Shown: positions 45,789-55,296 of the stretch, piece by piece
Numbering within the stretch: the stretch's first letter is position 1
Layout: every line of letters begins with the position of its first letter
Source: an uncultured Bacteroidota bacterium
GTDB lineage: Bacteria; Bacteroidota; Bacteroidia; Flavobacteriales; Flavobacteriaceae
Direction: 5' to 3'
Assembly (NCBI GenBank): GCA_913047695.1
Contig: CAJWUI010000008.1
Location: forward strand, 16,111 to 80,110
Length of the DNA: 64,000 nucleotides
Notes under the pieces: model-generated
What the model was told of the DNA's origin: nothing
The model's database searches: none
Seen by the model: the letters and a program-made list of their open reading frames with translations, nothing else
Made by a program: the position numbers and the translations under genes

Positions 45789-47453
45789 TTATTTAGTCTT
45801 GGACCATGTGTCTCTTAATCCAACTGTTTTGTTAAAAATGAGATTATTTGCACGGCTTTCGTTATCGGCTACAAAATATCCTAAACGTTGAAATTGAAAC
45901 CTGTCACCTGGTTTTGATGAGATTAAACTGGGCTCCACCCTTGCGTCTATAACTTTTAATGAGCTTTCATTTAAAAATAATTTAAAATTTTCCTTTTCTT
46001 TATCAGGAGCAGATATATTGAATAAACGGTCGTAAACTCTTACCTCTGCATTTATTGAGTCTCTCTGGGTTACCCAATGCAGGGTCCCTTTTACTTTCCT
46101 TTTACTTGCATCACTCCCTGAGCCACTTTTACTTTCAGGGTCATATGTGCACAGAACCTCTTTTATATTTCCCTCGGTGTCTTTGACAATTGATTCGGCT
46201 TTAATAATGTATGCATTTTTTAAACGAACCTCTTTGCCTAAGGAAAGACGAAAAAACTTTCTGGTTGCCTCCTCTTTAAAATCCTCTTTTTCGATGTAAA
46301 GATGTTTTGAAAACGGGAACTGTCTTTTTCCAGAATTTGGGTTCTGAGGGTTTATCTCTCCCTCTAATGTCTCAGTTTTATCTTCCGGATAATTAACTAT
46401 AGTTAATTTAAGTGGTTCTAAAACGGCCATTACCCTTGGAGATGTTTCATTTAGATCTTCTCTTATCGAATGCTCTAATAACGACAGATCAATTACATTC
46501 TCTCGTTTTGCTACTCCTGCTGTTTCTACAAAGTTTTTTAATGAAGCGGGGGTATAGCCCCGCCTTTTTAATCCAGATATAGTCGGCATTCTTGGGTCGT
46601 CCCAGCCTTTTACGTGTCCTTCCTCTATTAGTTCAAACAACTTTCTTTTGCTTGTAACAGTAAAAGATAAATTCATCCTGGCAAATTCTCTTTGTTTAGG
46701 ACGTAATGGTTTTTTTTTACCCAATGCATCTAGAAACCAGTCATAAAGGTCTCTATGGGGTTTAAATTCTAACGAACATAGTGAATGAGAAATTTGTTCA
46801 ATGTAGTCTGACTGACCGTGTGTCCAGTCATACATTGGATAGATACACCAATTCTTACCTGTTCTATGGTGCTTCTTAAATAAAATCCTATACATAATTG
46901 GATCTCTCATAAGCATATTGGAAGAGGACATGTCGATTTTTGCCCTTAAAACGTGCTCTCCTTCCTTAAATTCTCCCAATTTCATTTTTGAAAATAACTC
47001 TTGATTTTCTTTTATAGTTCTATTTCTAAAAGGACTGTTTACACCAGGTTGTGTTGGTGTTCCTTTTTGTTCAGCTATAGTTTCCGAGGACTGCGAGTCA
47101 ACGTATGCTTTTCCTTTCGAAATAAGGTCGTTGGCCCAAAAAAAAAGCTGTTCAAAATAATCTGACGCATAACACTCCTTATCCCACTTATACCCCAGCC
47201 ATAATATGTTTTCTTTAATCGCGTCTACATACTTCTGTTCTTCTTTAGCTGGATTCGTGTCATCAAACCTTAGGTTAACAGGGGCTTTATATTTTTTCCC
47301 TAAGTTAAAATTTAAACATATTGCCTTAACATGTCCTATGTGTAAAAACCCGTTTGGCTCTGGAGGAAACCTAAACTTTATTTGATTCTTTGAGTAGTCT
47401 GACCTGAGGTCATCTTCAATAATATGCTCTATGAAGTGTAAAGCTTTAGCCAT
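45789..47453 (-). CDS. glnS: Glutamine--tRNA ligase
   Basis: 554 residues. FPPEPNGFLHIGHVKAI is the HIGH region, and MNLSFTVTSKRKL holds the KMSKS-equivalent motif (shifted, as in GlnRS). PTISGLKRRGYTP and the C-terminal anticodon-binding barrels are present. It converges with the SPFH gene, 4 bases apart, and is divergent from folB. The upstream region shows only a near match to the -7 element (TATCTTTA). Confidence 0.97.
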   Translation of the reverse strand: MAKALHFIEHIIEDDLRSDYSKNQIKFRFPPEPNGFLHIGHVKAICLNFNLGKKYKAPVNLRFDDTNPAKEEQKYVDAIKENILWLGYKWDKECYASDYFEQLFFWANDLISKGKAYVDSQSSETIAEQKGTPTQPGVNSPFRNRTIKENQELFSKMKLGEFKEGEHVLRAKIDMSSSNMLMRDPIMYRILFKKHHRTGKNWCIYPMYDWTHGQSDYIEQISHSLCSLEFKPHRDLYDWFLDALGKKKPLRPKQREFARMNLSFTVTSKRKLFELIEEGHVKGWDDPRMPTISGLKRRGYTPASLKNFVETAGVAKRENVIDLSLLEHSIREDLNETSPRVMAVLEPLKLTIVNYPEDKTETLEGEINPQNPNSGKRQFPFSKHLYIEKEDFKEEATRKFFRLSLGKEVRLKNAYIIKAESIVKDTEGNIKEVLCTYDPESKSGSGSDASKRKVKGTLHWVTQRDSINAEVRVYDRLFNISAPDKEKENFKLFLNESSLKVIDARVEPSLISSKPGDRFQFQRLGYFVADNESRANNLIFNKTVGLRDTWSKTK

Positions 47454-47485
47454 AGATTTTTTTGTAAAGATAATGAATGCATTTG

Positions 47486-47519
47486 TTGAAAGAAAACAAG
47501 AAAACAGTCTTTATATTTG
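47486..47519 (+). promoter_or_regulatory. Promoter for folB
   Basis: TTG (47486-47488), 23-base spacer, TATATTTG (47512-47519), ATG at 47529. The earlier in-frame start at 47517 falls inside the -7 element, which supports the downstream ATG. Confidence 0.65.
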
Positions 47520-47528
47520 CACTGCGTT

Positions 47529-47894
47529 ATGGACAAAATATATTTAAAGAACATAAAAGTTTATGCATACCATGGTTGCATGGAAGAAGAAAAAAAAATA
47601 GGTAGTGATTATATAGTTAATCTTGTTGTTCACACAGATTTGAGTTTGTCTTGTAAATCCGACGAATTAAAAGACACCGTTGACTATGTTGTTCTGCTCG
47701 ACATTGTAAAAAACCAAATGAAAGCGAGGGCCAACCTTTTAGAAAATGTTGCAGACAGAATTGTAAACAAAATAGTTTCCCAATTACCTTCTGTTAAAAA
47801 GGCTGTTGTTAGGATAGCAAAAATTAATCCTCCCATCAATGGAGATATAGATGAAGTTATGATAAGACGAGAAAAAAAGAGAGAAAAGACTTAA
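47529..47894 (+). CDS. folB: Dihydroneopterin aldolase
   Basis: 121 residues from the promoter-supported ATG. KIYLKNIKVYAYHGCMEEEKKIGSDYIVNL contains the conserved HG and EE/KxxG block, DTVDYVVL the substrate-binding Asp-Tyr region, and ENVADRIVNKI the catalytic Glu/Lys helix equivalent. It splits 7,8-dihydroneopterin in folate synthesis. Followed after 31 bases by tRNA-Cys on the same strand. Confidence 0.93.
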   Translation: MDKIYLKNIKVYAYHGCMEEEKKIGSDYIVNLVVHTDLSLSCKSDELKDTVDYVVLLDIVKNQMKARANLLENVADRIVNKIVSQLPSVKKAVVRIAKINPPINGDIDEVMIRREKKREKT

Positions 47895-47925
47895 TTAGAT
47901 TAATATTGTATTATTTTTAATGTCC

Positions 47926-47996
47926 GGCATCGTGGCCGAGTGGCTAGGCAGAGCTCTGCAAAAGCTTTTACAGCGGTTCGAATCCGCTCGATGCCT
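47926..47996 (+). tRNA. tRNA-Cys (GCA)
   Basis: Folds as a cloverleaf: acceptor GGCATCG pairs with CGATGCC, the anticodon loop is CTGCAAA with anticodon GCA, and the T arm is AGCGG-TTCGAAT-CCGCT. The discriminator base is T and no CCA is encoded. The anticodon stem has one G-T pair. Confidence 0.95.
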
Positions 47997-48001
47997 CTTT
48001 T

Positions 48002-48688
48002 TTATTCATAATAAATTTTGCCGCCAAGCCTTTTGTTTATAATTGTCTTGTTTGGTTTCCCAAAAACCCTTAAAACACCGCTTACAATATTTGCCTGTAA
48101 TAGGTTTTTAGCTTTAATATAAGCATATCCCCCCAGTACGCCTTTTATTTTGGTTTGTTCTGTTTTAAGATTTTGTGCCTCACAAATTCCTCCTGAATAA
48201 AAGTTGAGTTCATGGTTCACGGCTTTGCCCGAAAGGTATATTTGTCCTCCTAGACCCACACGTGTATCTAGCCGTTGCAAATAAACTTTAAGGTCTATTT
48301 TCGAGTTTGTTGAAGCTGACAGAATAAGATTCGTCTGATCAAATTTTAAAGAACATTTTATTGAACTTCCCTGATGGGCTGAAATGTTGTTTAACGTATT
48401 ATTAAAATAAAGATCAATTTTTGTTGCTTCTTGATTAAAGATATCTTCTCTTGACGTTCTTATTTTTAAATTCCTTTCTTTAATTGAAACAACAATAAGA
48501 TCTGAGTTTGGTCCAGTAGCTATAATTTTATTAACATCTGACGAAATTAAATTTACTTCGATGTTTGAATATGTTTTAATTCCATTAAAGGGTCCTGTGG
48601 TTAATACTCTCCTGTTATTGTTTTGACAAAAGACCCCAGTTATAATTCCAATAACTGAAAGACATAACAATAGTTGTTCCTTTTTCAT
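48002..48688 (-). CDS. GIN (DUF2807) domain secreted protein
   Basis: 228 residues. Signal peptide ending GVFCQ; the remainder is a repetitive beta-strand pattern with FNGIKTYSNIEVNLISSD at the front and alternating STNSKIDLKVYLQRLDTRVGLGGQIYLSGKA, typical of the GIN or putative auto-transporter adhesin head domain, a right-handed beta solenoid. Function unknown, with a likely cell-surface or periplasmic location. It follows rnr by 3 bases. Confidence 0.83.
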   Translation of the reverse strand: MKKEQLLLCLSVIGIITGVFCQNNNRRVLTTGPFNGIKTYSNIEVNLISSDVNKIIATGPNSDLIVVSIKERNLKIRTSREDIFNQEATKIDLYFNNTLNNISAHQGSSIKCSLKFDQTNLILSASTNSKIDLKVYLQRLDTRVGLGGQIYLSGKAVNHELNFYSGGICEAQNLKTEQTKIKGVLGGYAYIKAKNLLQANIVSGVLRVFGKPNKTIINKRLGGKIYYE

Positions 48689-48691
48689 ATG

Positions 48692-50839
48692 TCATTCTAC
48701 TAATAAAAAACACAAAAATCTCTTTTCAACGTTTGCTTTGTAAACTTTTATTCGCAACATATCTCCAAGCTGATAGTTTTGTTTTGTGTTTCTTCCAGAA
48801 ATTGAGTGGTTTTCGGTGTTGTAGATAAAAAAATCTCCATTCATGTCCTTTAATCTAATCATTCCTTCGCATTTATTTTCTATTATTTCAACATAGATTC
48901 CTCTTTCTGTAACTCCTGAGATAACTCCATCAAATTCTTTTCCTATTTTGTTTTGCATAAAGACAACCTGCATATGCTTGATAGAATCTCTTTCTGCTTT
49001 TGTTGCTAGTTGTTCTCTTACAGATGAGTGTTTACACGCTTCTTCTAAAATACTTTGCTTTGTGTTTTGCTTATCTTCTAAATATGAGTTTAATAGCCTG
49101 TGAACGAGAACATCAGGGTACCTTCGAATTGGAGAAGTAAAATGAGTATAATAATCGAATCCAAGACCATAATGACCTATGTTTTTTGTTGTGTATTCTG
49201 CTTTAGACATGCTTCTTAAAGCTAAAGTGTCGATAAGATTTTGTTCTTTTTCACCTTTGCATTGTTCTAATAGCTTGTTTAATGCTTTATTGATGTTTTT
49301 GCTTTTTGGGTTAAAATCATATCCAAAAGAAGATGTCGTCTTTTGTAAATTATATAGCTTTTCCTCATCAGGACTGTCATGAACCCTAAAAACGAATGGT
49401 TTCTTTTTTTGCCTTGTTATATAGGATGCAACACGTTTATTTGCTAAAAGCATAAATTCTTCTATTAGTTTATTTGCTTCGCCATATTCTTTGTAAAAAA
49501 CACTTACTGGTTCGTTTTTATTGTTCAAATTAAAATTTACCTCTTTTCTTTCAAAAGATATTGCTCCCTCTTTTATTCTTTCTTTGCGAAGCTTTTTAGC
49601 CAGATTATTAAAGGTTACTATTGCATCATAAAGATCTTCAGAGATCATGTAAGTTTCTTTATGAAGAGAAATGTGTTTATTAATCGTTTTTGTTTTTTTT
49701 TGTAAAATATGATTTACCTCTTCATAAGAAAATCTTTTGTCGGATTTAATTACTGTTTTACCATACCATTCATTTAAGACTTTACTTTTATTATTCATCT
49801 GGAATACTGCAGAAAAAGTGTATTTATCTTCTTTTTCTCTTAAAGAGCACAATTCGTTTGATAATTTCTCAGGTAGCATTGGTACAACTCTGTCAACTAA
49901 ATAAACAGATGTTCCTCTTTCGTAGGCCTCTTTATCCAAAAGGCTATTCTCTTTAAGATAATGGCTAACGTCAGCTATGTGAATTCCTATTTCTAATAAA
50001 TCATCGTTTATGATTTTTAATGATAGCGCGTCATCAAAGTCTTTAGCGTTAACCGGATCTATTGTTATTGTTATTTCCTTTCTAAAATCTCTTCTCCTTT
50101 TGAGTTCTTTTTTATCAATCACTTTGTTTAATCTTTCTGCCTCTTGATTTACACCATTTGGAAAGAGATAGGGGAGACCATATTCATGTAATATTGAATG
50201 TATTTCTGTATCTGTTTCACCTGGCTGCCCAATGCTTTTTATAATCTTGCCGTTAGGGGTGTCTCTTCCTTCAAACCATTCCTTAATGATAACAACAACT
50301 TTTTCCCCATTTTTATAGTTCTTAATTTCGTTTGGCTCTATAAAAATATCCGTATACATTATACCTCTTTTGGTTAAAACAAAACCATAATCGGATTTTA
50401 ATATTAATTCACCAACGTATTCTTTTTTGTTTCTTTCGAGCACCTTTATGACTCGCACCTTTTTGCTTTTCTCACTAATACTTATATTAATTAAGTCGCC
50501 ATCCAGAGCTTTATTTAGTTTTCCATTAGGTATAAGTAACTCTTCTTTTTTTTCAGACAAGTAAACTTTTCCTTTTCCGGACGGGAGTAAACTTAATCTA
50601 CTCGTATATGTAGCATCTTCTTTTCTTCTGAACACGTATTTGCCCCTTCTTTCTTCAAATAAGACTTTTTGTTTACTTAAACCTAATAGAACTCCTGTAA
50701 TCTTATTCCTTTCTTTATCCTTGTTAAAGCCTAAAGAAGAAGCAATTTGCTTATAATTAAATGCTTTATTTGGATTTTTTTTATAAAATTTTAAGACCTT
50801 TCTTTTTATTTCTTTAAGTTCTTTCTTCGTTATTGACAT
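48692..50839 (-). CDS. rnr: Ribonuclease R
   Basis: 715 residues from the ATG at 50837-50839. The longer frame starts with GTG within a few bases of the promoter and is less likely. It has an N-terminal helix-turn-helix, cold-shock domains, the RNB catalytic domain (TIDPVNAKDFDDALSL with the metal-binding Asp residues, and HIADVSHYLKENSLLDKEA), and a C-terminal S1 domain (GVISGVTERGIYVEIIENKCEGMI). It is a processive 3'-5' exoribonuclease for structured RNA and rRNA quality control. Confidence 0.96.
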   Translation of the reverse strand: MSITKKELKEIKRKVLKFYKKNPNKAFNYKQIASSLGFNKDKERNKITGVLLGLSKQKVLFEERRGKYVFRRKEDATYTSRLSLLPSGKGKVYLSEKKEELLIPNGKLNKALDGDLINISISEKSKKVRVIKVLERNKKEYVGELILKSDYGFVLTKRGIMYTDIFIEPNEIKNYKNGEKVVVIIKEWFEGRDTPNGKIIKSIGQPGETDTEIHSILHEYGLPYLFPNGVNQEAERLNKVIDKKELKRRRDFRKEITITIDPVNAKDFDDALSLKIINDDLLEIGIHIADVSHYLKENSLLDKEAYERGTSVYLVDRVVPMLPEKLSNELCSLREKEDKYTFSAVFQMNNKSKVLNEWYGKTVIKSDKRFSYEEVNHILQKKTKTINKHISLHKETYMISEDLYDAIVTFNNLAKKLRKERIKEGAISFERKEVNFNLNNKNEPVSVFYKEYGEANKLIEEFMLLANKRVASYITRQKKKPFVFRVHDSPDEEKLYNLQKTTSSFGYDFNPKSKNINKALNKLLEQCKGEKEQNLIDTLALRSMSKAEYTTKNIGHYGLGFDYYTHFTSPIRRYPDVLVHRLLNSYLEDKQNTKQSILEEACKHSSVREQLATKAERDSIKHMQVVFMQNKIGKEFDGVISGVTERGIYVEIIENKCEGMIRLKDMNGDFFIYNTENHSISGRNTKQNYQLGDMLRIKVYKANVEKRFLCFLLVE

Positions 50840-50856
50840 TTCGAATCGCTTCACAG

Positions 50857-50864
50857 CAAAGATA
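50857..50864 (-). promoter_or_regulatory. TAnnTTTG -7 element for rnr
   Basis: TATCTTTG on the minus strand, 17 bases before the ATG at 50839. No TTG at the expected -33 position. Confidence 0.5.
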
Positions 50865-51345
50865 AAATATTCAATGTCTGAATCATATTAACATCATTAA
50901 CATTATTAATTATACTCTTTATAAAATTTTTTATTTTTTATTACCTATATATAGTATGTTAATATTTTGGAAAAATTAATAGATAAGTGTTTTGAAATTA
51001 TTTAAATATCAAAATATTTTTTTTTTTAAACAGCTTGTAAACTTCCTTAACCGCTAATTAATAATTATTTAGTAGTTTACTAACTATCTGTTTAAAAGAT
51101 AAAACTGTTATAAAAAAGAATCTTTATTAGCTTTAAAATTGTTCACAATCTTCTCTTTGTGGTTACAATCTTTATAAAAAAAAAAGATAGAGAATATTAT
51201 AATTGTAAAATTTTTTTAAAATGAAATTTAAAAACAAACAAACAAATAAAAAACAAACTTTTTGTAAACAAAAAATTAATAAAGATCTAAACAATAATAC
51301 GTGGTCGTACCATTCTTTTTTACATTTATAAAAACATTTAAAAAA
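50865..51345. other. AT-rich non-coding region between rnr and rpiB; possible origin-type region
   Basis: About 480 bases with no credible reading frame. It contains TTGTTCACA (51139-51147), one base from the DnaA box TTATNCACA; GTAACCACA on the minus strand (51158-51166), two bases from TTATCCACA; and two copies of TTGTAAAC. A 9-bp inverted repeat, AATATTTTG at 50961-50969 and CAAAATATT at 51010-51018, lies to the left. Long A/T runs dominate. rnpA and two parS-like sites are within about 10 kb. Consistent with a replication origin, but equally with a simple divergent promoter region; dnaA is not in the window. Confidence 0.35.
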
Positions 51346-51777
51346 ATGAAGATAAGTATAGGGAACGATCATGCAGGAACAGAACATAAAAAAGAAATCA
51401 TATACTTTTTAAAATTAAGAGGTCACGATGTTCGAAACCATGGGACAGACACAACAGAAAGTGTAGACTATCCGGATTTTATTCATCCTGTTGCAATAGA
51501 TGTTGCTAATAAAAACTGTGACTTTGGGATTATTGTTTGTGGAAGTGGAAATGGTGCCGCAATGACAGCAAATAAACATCAAAAAATAAGGGCGGCACTT
51601 TGCTGGAATAAAGAATTAGCAAAGTTAGCAAGACAACACAACAACGCAAATATTTTAAGCTTGCCAGCAAGATTTATTTCTCTTAAAGAAACAAAGGATA
51701 TTGTGGAGCAGTTTTTAAAAGAAAAATTCGAAGCAGGAAGGCATAAAAGAAGATTAGATAAAATTCCATGCACTTAA
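51346..51777 (+). CDS. rpiB: Ribose-5-phosphate isomerase B (RpiB/LacA family)
   Basis: 143 residues from the ATG at 51346; the frame extends upstream through a GTG, but MKISIGNDHAG is the conserved N-terminus. The active-site Cys is in IVCGSGNG, and the phosphate-binding and His/Arg residues lie in GNDHAGTEHK and near RARQHNN-like ARQHNNANI. It interconverts ribose-5-P and ribulose-5-P. It overlaps the following GNAT gene by 10 bases. Third codon positions seem A-rich compared with genes to the left. Confidence 0.93.
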   Translation: MKISIGNDHAGTEHKKEIIYFLKLRGHDVRNHGTDTTESVDYPDFIHPVAIDVANKNCDFGIIVCGSGNGAAMTANKHQKIRAALCWNKELAKLARQHNNANILSLPARFISLKETKDIVEQFLKEKFEAGRHKRRLDKIPCT

Positions 51778-52217
51778 AACACAAATTCTTTTACAAAAAG
51801 TTTGAAAATTTATCACGAAAAGAGATACATGACCTTTTTTTGTTGAGATCGGAAGTTTTTGTAGTAGAGCAAAACTGTGTTTATCAAGATATTGATGGAA
51901 GAGACGAAAAAGCAAGACATGTATTAGTAAAAATAAAAACAAAGATTATTGCATATGCGCGCGTTCTACAAGATAAAGATCCTAACTATGTATCAATAGG
52001 CAGAATCGTTGTGTCGGTAAAAGAGAGAAGGAAAGGATTAGGTCGTTCTCTATTAGACTTCATACTTAAAAAAATTTATGAAAATGAACCAAAGAGGCCA
52101 ATAAAAATATCAGCACAAGCACATTTGGAAAGCTTTTATACAGACCAAGGATTTAAAACAAAAAGCAAGCCTTATATGGAAGATGGAATTCCCCATATAT
52201 CAATGATACTAGAATAG
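51768..52217 (+). CDS. ElaA-like GNAT acetyltransferase
   Basis: 149 residues. LFLLRSEVFVVEQNCVYQDIDGRD is the ElaA-type start, and VSVKERRKGLGRSLLDF holds the acetyl-CoA-binding R/QxxGxG/A motif. SAQAHLESFYTDQGF is the C-terminal segment. Acceptor unknown. Its start codon lies inside the last codons of rpiB, so the two are translated together. Ends 7 bases before convergent rnpA. Confidence 0.87.
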   Translation: MHLKHKFFYKKFENLSRKEIHDLFLLRSEVFVVEQNCVYQDIDGRDEKARHVLVKIKTKIIAYARVLQDKDPNYVSIGRIVVSVKERRKGLGRSLLDFILKKIYENEPKRPIKISAQAHLESFYTDQGFKTKSKPYMEDGIPHISMILE

Positions 52218-52224
52218 CGTGTTT

Positions 52225-52563
52225 CTAAACTTTTTTTATTAAAGAACGAACCTCCTCAACCAGTATTGACAAATCAGGAAGCTGCAAACCTTTATAAAAT
52301 AAAATACAACGCCCACTAAACGCTATATTTTTTTCATTTTTTTTTATAGCCTCTCTTAAAAGCCTCTTAACTCTATTTCTATCGACAGCGCGTTTGAAAT
52401 TCTTCTTAGAAACAGCAACGGCAACCTCTAAATGTTGAATTTCTTCGTTTTTAATAAGGCGAAGAATTAAAAAATCGCTTTTAATGACATTTGAAGCATT
52501 AAAAACCTTTCTAAATTTTGTCTTTCCTTTTAATCTTTTAATCTTTCTGTTCTGCAGGACCAA
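52225..52563 (-). CDS. rnpA: Ribonuclease P protein component
   Basis: 112 residues. The RNR motif VAVSKKNFKRAVDRNRVKRLLREA is diagnostic. It is the protein cofactor of RNase P, which trims tRNA 5' ends. The start is TTG (52561-52563) and overlaps the end of the M1 peptidase gene by 26 bases. rpmH, its usual partner in many bacteria, is not adjacent here. Confidence 0.92.
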   Translation of the reverse strand: MVLQNRKIKRLKGKTKFRKVFNASNVIKSDFLILRLIKNEEIQHLEVAVAVSKKNFKRAVDRNRVKRLLREAIKKNEKNIAFSGRCILFYKGLQLPDLSILVEEVRSLIKKV

Positions 52564-54385
52564 AGTAATTGTTATTCTTATCTATGTCAGCCATTAAATT
52601 GCTGGGATCTATAATTATTGCCTTTATCTGATCTTTAGGAATATTAATATTTAAACTGTAATTCAAGCTGGACCAAGCCCAGTCTTTGTGAACGATCCAG
52701 TCAATATCATATGGATTTTGTTTTTCTCCCCGCATCAAAGAGATGGGTATGTAATGTAGTTCGCTTTCACCCTTTTTAGTGATAACCAATATCTCAAGCG
52801 GCATGGGCATCAATTCTTTACGTTTGATATTTATACGTGTTGAGGATCCTCTCTCACTCACATCTTCCAGGGCATAATCAATTTTATTAGTTGTCTGAGT
52901 CCAGTCAGTTAAATACCATTGAAGCTGCAAGCCCGAAACACGCTCGGCGATTCTTCTAAAATCATTTGGTTGAGGATGTTTAAACTTCCACTCTTTGTAA
53001 TATTCTTGGAGAGTTTTAATTAGATTGTCAAAACCAATAATATAGCTAAGCTGACTCAAAAATACAGCCCCTTTGCTGTAGGCTGTGCTTTCATAGGCAT
53101 AATTGTGATAGTATCGGTTTGCGTTTGTGCTTTGGGGCATTTCCCCTCCAGACAAAGCAAGTTGATAATAACCATAATAAGAGTTTTGTAAAGGAAACAC
53201 TTTTTTTTCCTCAAGTATTTCGTTTGTAGCAAGCGTGGAGATAAAGGTTGTGAAGCCCTCATCCATCCATTCGTGTTTTGTTTCATTTGTTGCCAGAACA
53301 TGTTGAAACCATGAATGGGCAAGTTCGTGAGCCGTTACACCAAACAACGAACCGTATTCCCTTCCTCCAGTAATTAAAGTTAGCATTGCATATTCCATTC
53401 CCCCATCACCGCCCTGTACAACAGAATATTGTTTATAAGGATACGCACCTATGTTTTTATTGAAATACCCCATCATTTTAGCAGTATCTGGCTGTAGTTT
53501 TTTCCAATTAGAAATTATATCTGGATCATTTTTATAAAAAAAGTGTAATGTAACATCGTTAGGACCGGGATAAGTGTCATGAATATAGTCTCTGTCCGCA
53601 GCCCAGGTGAAGTCATGGACCATGGGAGCAACAAAATGCCACGTTATTTTCCCCTTTTTAGATTTAGGTCTCTTTCTTTCATGGTATCCCATACCTATTT
53701 CAGAGGCATTTTCCAAGTATCCGCTACTAGCCACCATATATTCTTTGTCGAGAGTAATTTTAACATCAAAATTTCCCCACACACCGTGAAATTCTCTACC
53801 AATATATGGGTCGGCGTTCCATCCGTCTACATCATATTCAGCCATTTTTGGATACCATTGAGCCATCGAGAACTCCACTCCTTCAGAAGAGTTTTTTCCA
53901 GCTCGCCGAATTACATCAGGAACATGCCCTTCAAAGAAAAGGCTAAAAGTCGAAGAACCACCCGGGGGTATTGGTGTATTTAGTGGTACCTCAAGAATTG
54001 TCTCAGAGGTAACAGGCTCTAAACGTATACCATCTTGAGTTAAATCATTAACCTTCAAATAACCTTGCTGGTCTTTCCTTAAACTGTCTACATATACCTT
54101 AAAGCGCCTGTTTCTATCAGGAGAGTTTTGTTGTTGTATTGCCATTTCGCTACCGGGCTGAAAAGCATTAAAATACAGATGAAAAAAAATTTTCTTAAGC
54201 GTTTCTGGGGAGTTGTTTGTGTATTCAACAGTTTGTTTTCCAGAATACATAGCCGTTTTTGTGTTAAGAGCAACTTCTATTTTGTAGTTAACAAATTGCT
54301 GCCAGTATTGAGCATTAAGCTTAGTTGTGCTAACAATGAGGCACATGAAAAGCGTATATAGCAGAGAATTATTCATTTTTTTCAA
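52538..54385 (-). CDS. M1 family aminopeptidase (exported)
   Basis: 615 residues. Signal peptide ending TKLNAQ. The zinc site is HELAHSWF with the third ligand Glu 18 residues later in MDEGFTTF, and GGMEYAML is the substrate N-terminus binding motif (a variant of GxMEN). It probably releases N-terminal residues from peptides in the periplasm. Its 5' end overlaps the 3' end of the MBL gene by 17 bases. Two ATGs 9 bases apart are possible starts. Confidence 0.92.
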   Translation of the reverse strand: MKKMNNSLLYTLFMCLIVSTTKLNAQYWQQFVNYKIEVALNTKTAMYSGKQTVEYTNNSPETLKKIFFHLYFNAFQPGSEMAIQQQNSPDRNRRFKVYVDSLRKDQQGYLKVNDLTQDGIRLEPVTSETILEVPLNTPIPPGGSSTFSLFFEGHVPDVIRRAGKNSSEGVEFSMAQWYPKMAEYDVDGWNADPYIGREFHGVWGNFDVKITLDKEYMVASSGYLENASEIGMGYHERKRPKSKKGKITWHFVAPMVHDFTWAADRDYIHDTYPGPNDVTLHFFYKNDPDIISNWKKLQPDTAKMMGYFNKNIGAYPYKQYSVVQGGDGGMEYAMLTLITGGREYGSLFGVTAHELAHSWFQHVLATNETKHEWMDEGFTTFISTLATNEILEEKKVFPLQNSYYGYYQLALSGGEMPQSTNANRYYHNYAYESTAYSKGAVFLSQLSYIIGFDNLIKTLQEYYKEWKFKHPQPNDFRRIAERVSGLQLQWYLTDWTQTTNKIDYALEDVSERGSSTRINIKRKELMPMPLEILVITKKGESELHYIPISLMRGEKQNPYDIDWIVHKDWAWSSLNYSLNINIPKDQIKAIIIDPSNLMADIDKNNNYFGPAEQKD

Positions 54386-55247
54386 AATAATCGCTAAAAT
54401 AAGAATCGAATCTATATTGTTCCTTCATACGTATGCCTTTTTCTGTTTTTTGAAGTGAAATTAACTCGTTGTGAGGATCGTGTTCAAAAAACAATAGAGA
54501 ATTATTTTTAAGAGCTTCATTTAGAAACAGCCCCTTTTCTTTTAGAGTTAACAGCGGCCGAGTGTCGTATCCCATAATGTATGGTATGGGGAGGTGCCCA
54601 ACAGTTGGTATTAAATCAGCAACATAAATAATTTGTTTTCCTTTATAATTTATTATTGGCAACATTTGTTTTTCTGTGTGGCCATCAACTAAAAGAATTT
54701 TGAAAGGAAAAGGGGTTTTCGATAACACAGGGCCGTCCCCTTTAATTAATTTAAGGCAACCTTTTTCCGATAACGGCAGAATATTCTCTTTTAAAAAAGA
54801 AGCTTTTTCTCTTGAATTTGGATTAGTTGCCCATTTCCACTGATCACTATGAACCCAGTATGTAGCGTTTTTAAATGCAGGTAAGAGCGAACCGGATTCT
54901 GGATCACGAATAACAGCACCGCCACAATGATCAAAATGCAGGTGTGTTAGAAAGACGTCGGTGATATCCTCTTTAGAAAAACCAACTTTATCGAATGAAT
55001 TTTCGAGATTATGTTTTCCCCACAATTTGTAATGTCCAAAAAACCTGGAGCTCTGTTTGTTTCCAAAACCAGTATCGACTAAAATTAATCTTTTTTCGTC
55101 TTCAATCAATAGGCAGCGACAAGACATTTCAATTAAATTATCTTTATCTGCAGGATTGGTTTTTTCCCATATTTTTTTTGGCACCACGCCAAACATAGCA
55201 CCTCCATCGAGTTTAAAATTTCCTGCTTCAATTGGATAAATTTTCAT
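54369..55247 (-). CDS. MBL-fold metallo-hydrolase
   Basis: 292 residues without a signal peptide. THLHFDHCGG is the HxHxDH metal motif, a further His lies in VDGHTEKQM, and Asp in YVADLIPT, with another His in FEHDPHN near the C-terminus. This arrangement resembles the lactonase/AHL-type MBL subfamily, but the substrate cannot be decided. It shares a strand and an overlapping end with the M1 peptidase gene. Confidence 0.88.
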   Translation of the reverse strand: MKIYPIEAGNFKLDGGAMFGVVPKKIWEKTNPADKDNLIEMSCRCLLIEDEKRLILVDTGFGNKQSSRFFGHYKLWGKHNLENSFDKVGFSKEDITDVFLTHLHFDHCGGAVIRDPESGSLLPAFKNATYWVHSDQWKWATNPNSREKASFLKENILPLSEKGCLKLIKGDGPVLSKTPFPFKILLVDGHTEKQMLPIINYKGKQIIYVADLIPTVGHLPIPYIMGYDTRPLLTLKEKGLFLNEALKNNSLLFFEHDPHNELISLQKTEKGIRMKEQYRFDSYFSDYFEKNE

Positions 55248-55296
55248 GTCACCGATATTAATTTTCCCTTTTAACTAAAATATAAAGACACTTTTT

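Noticed and set aside
48260..48275. A CACGTG core at 48.26 kb and another near 59.39 kb as further parS sites
   Set aside because: Flanking bases do not match TGTTNCACGTGAAACA.
51220..51265. Repeated aaac/aaat units before rpiB, at first sight a tandem repeat
   Set aside because: Irregular low-complexity A-rich DNA without a fixed unit.
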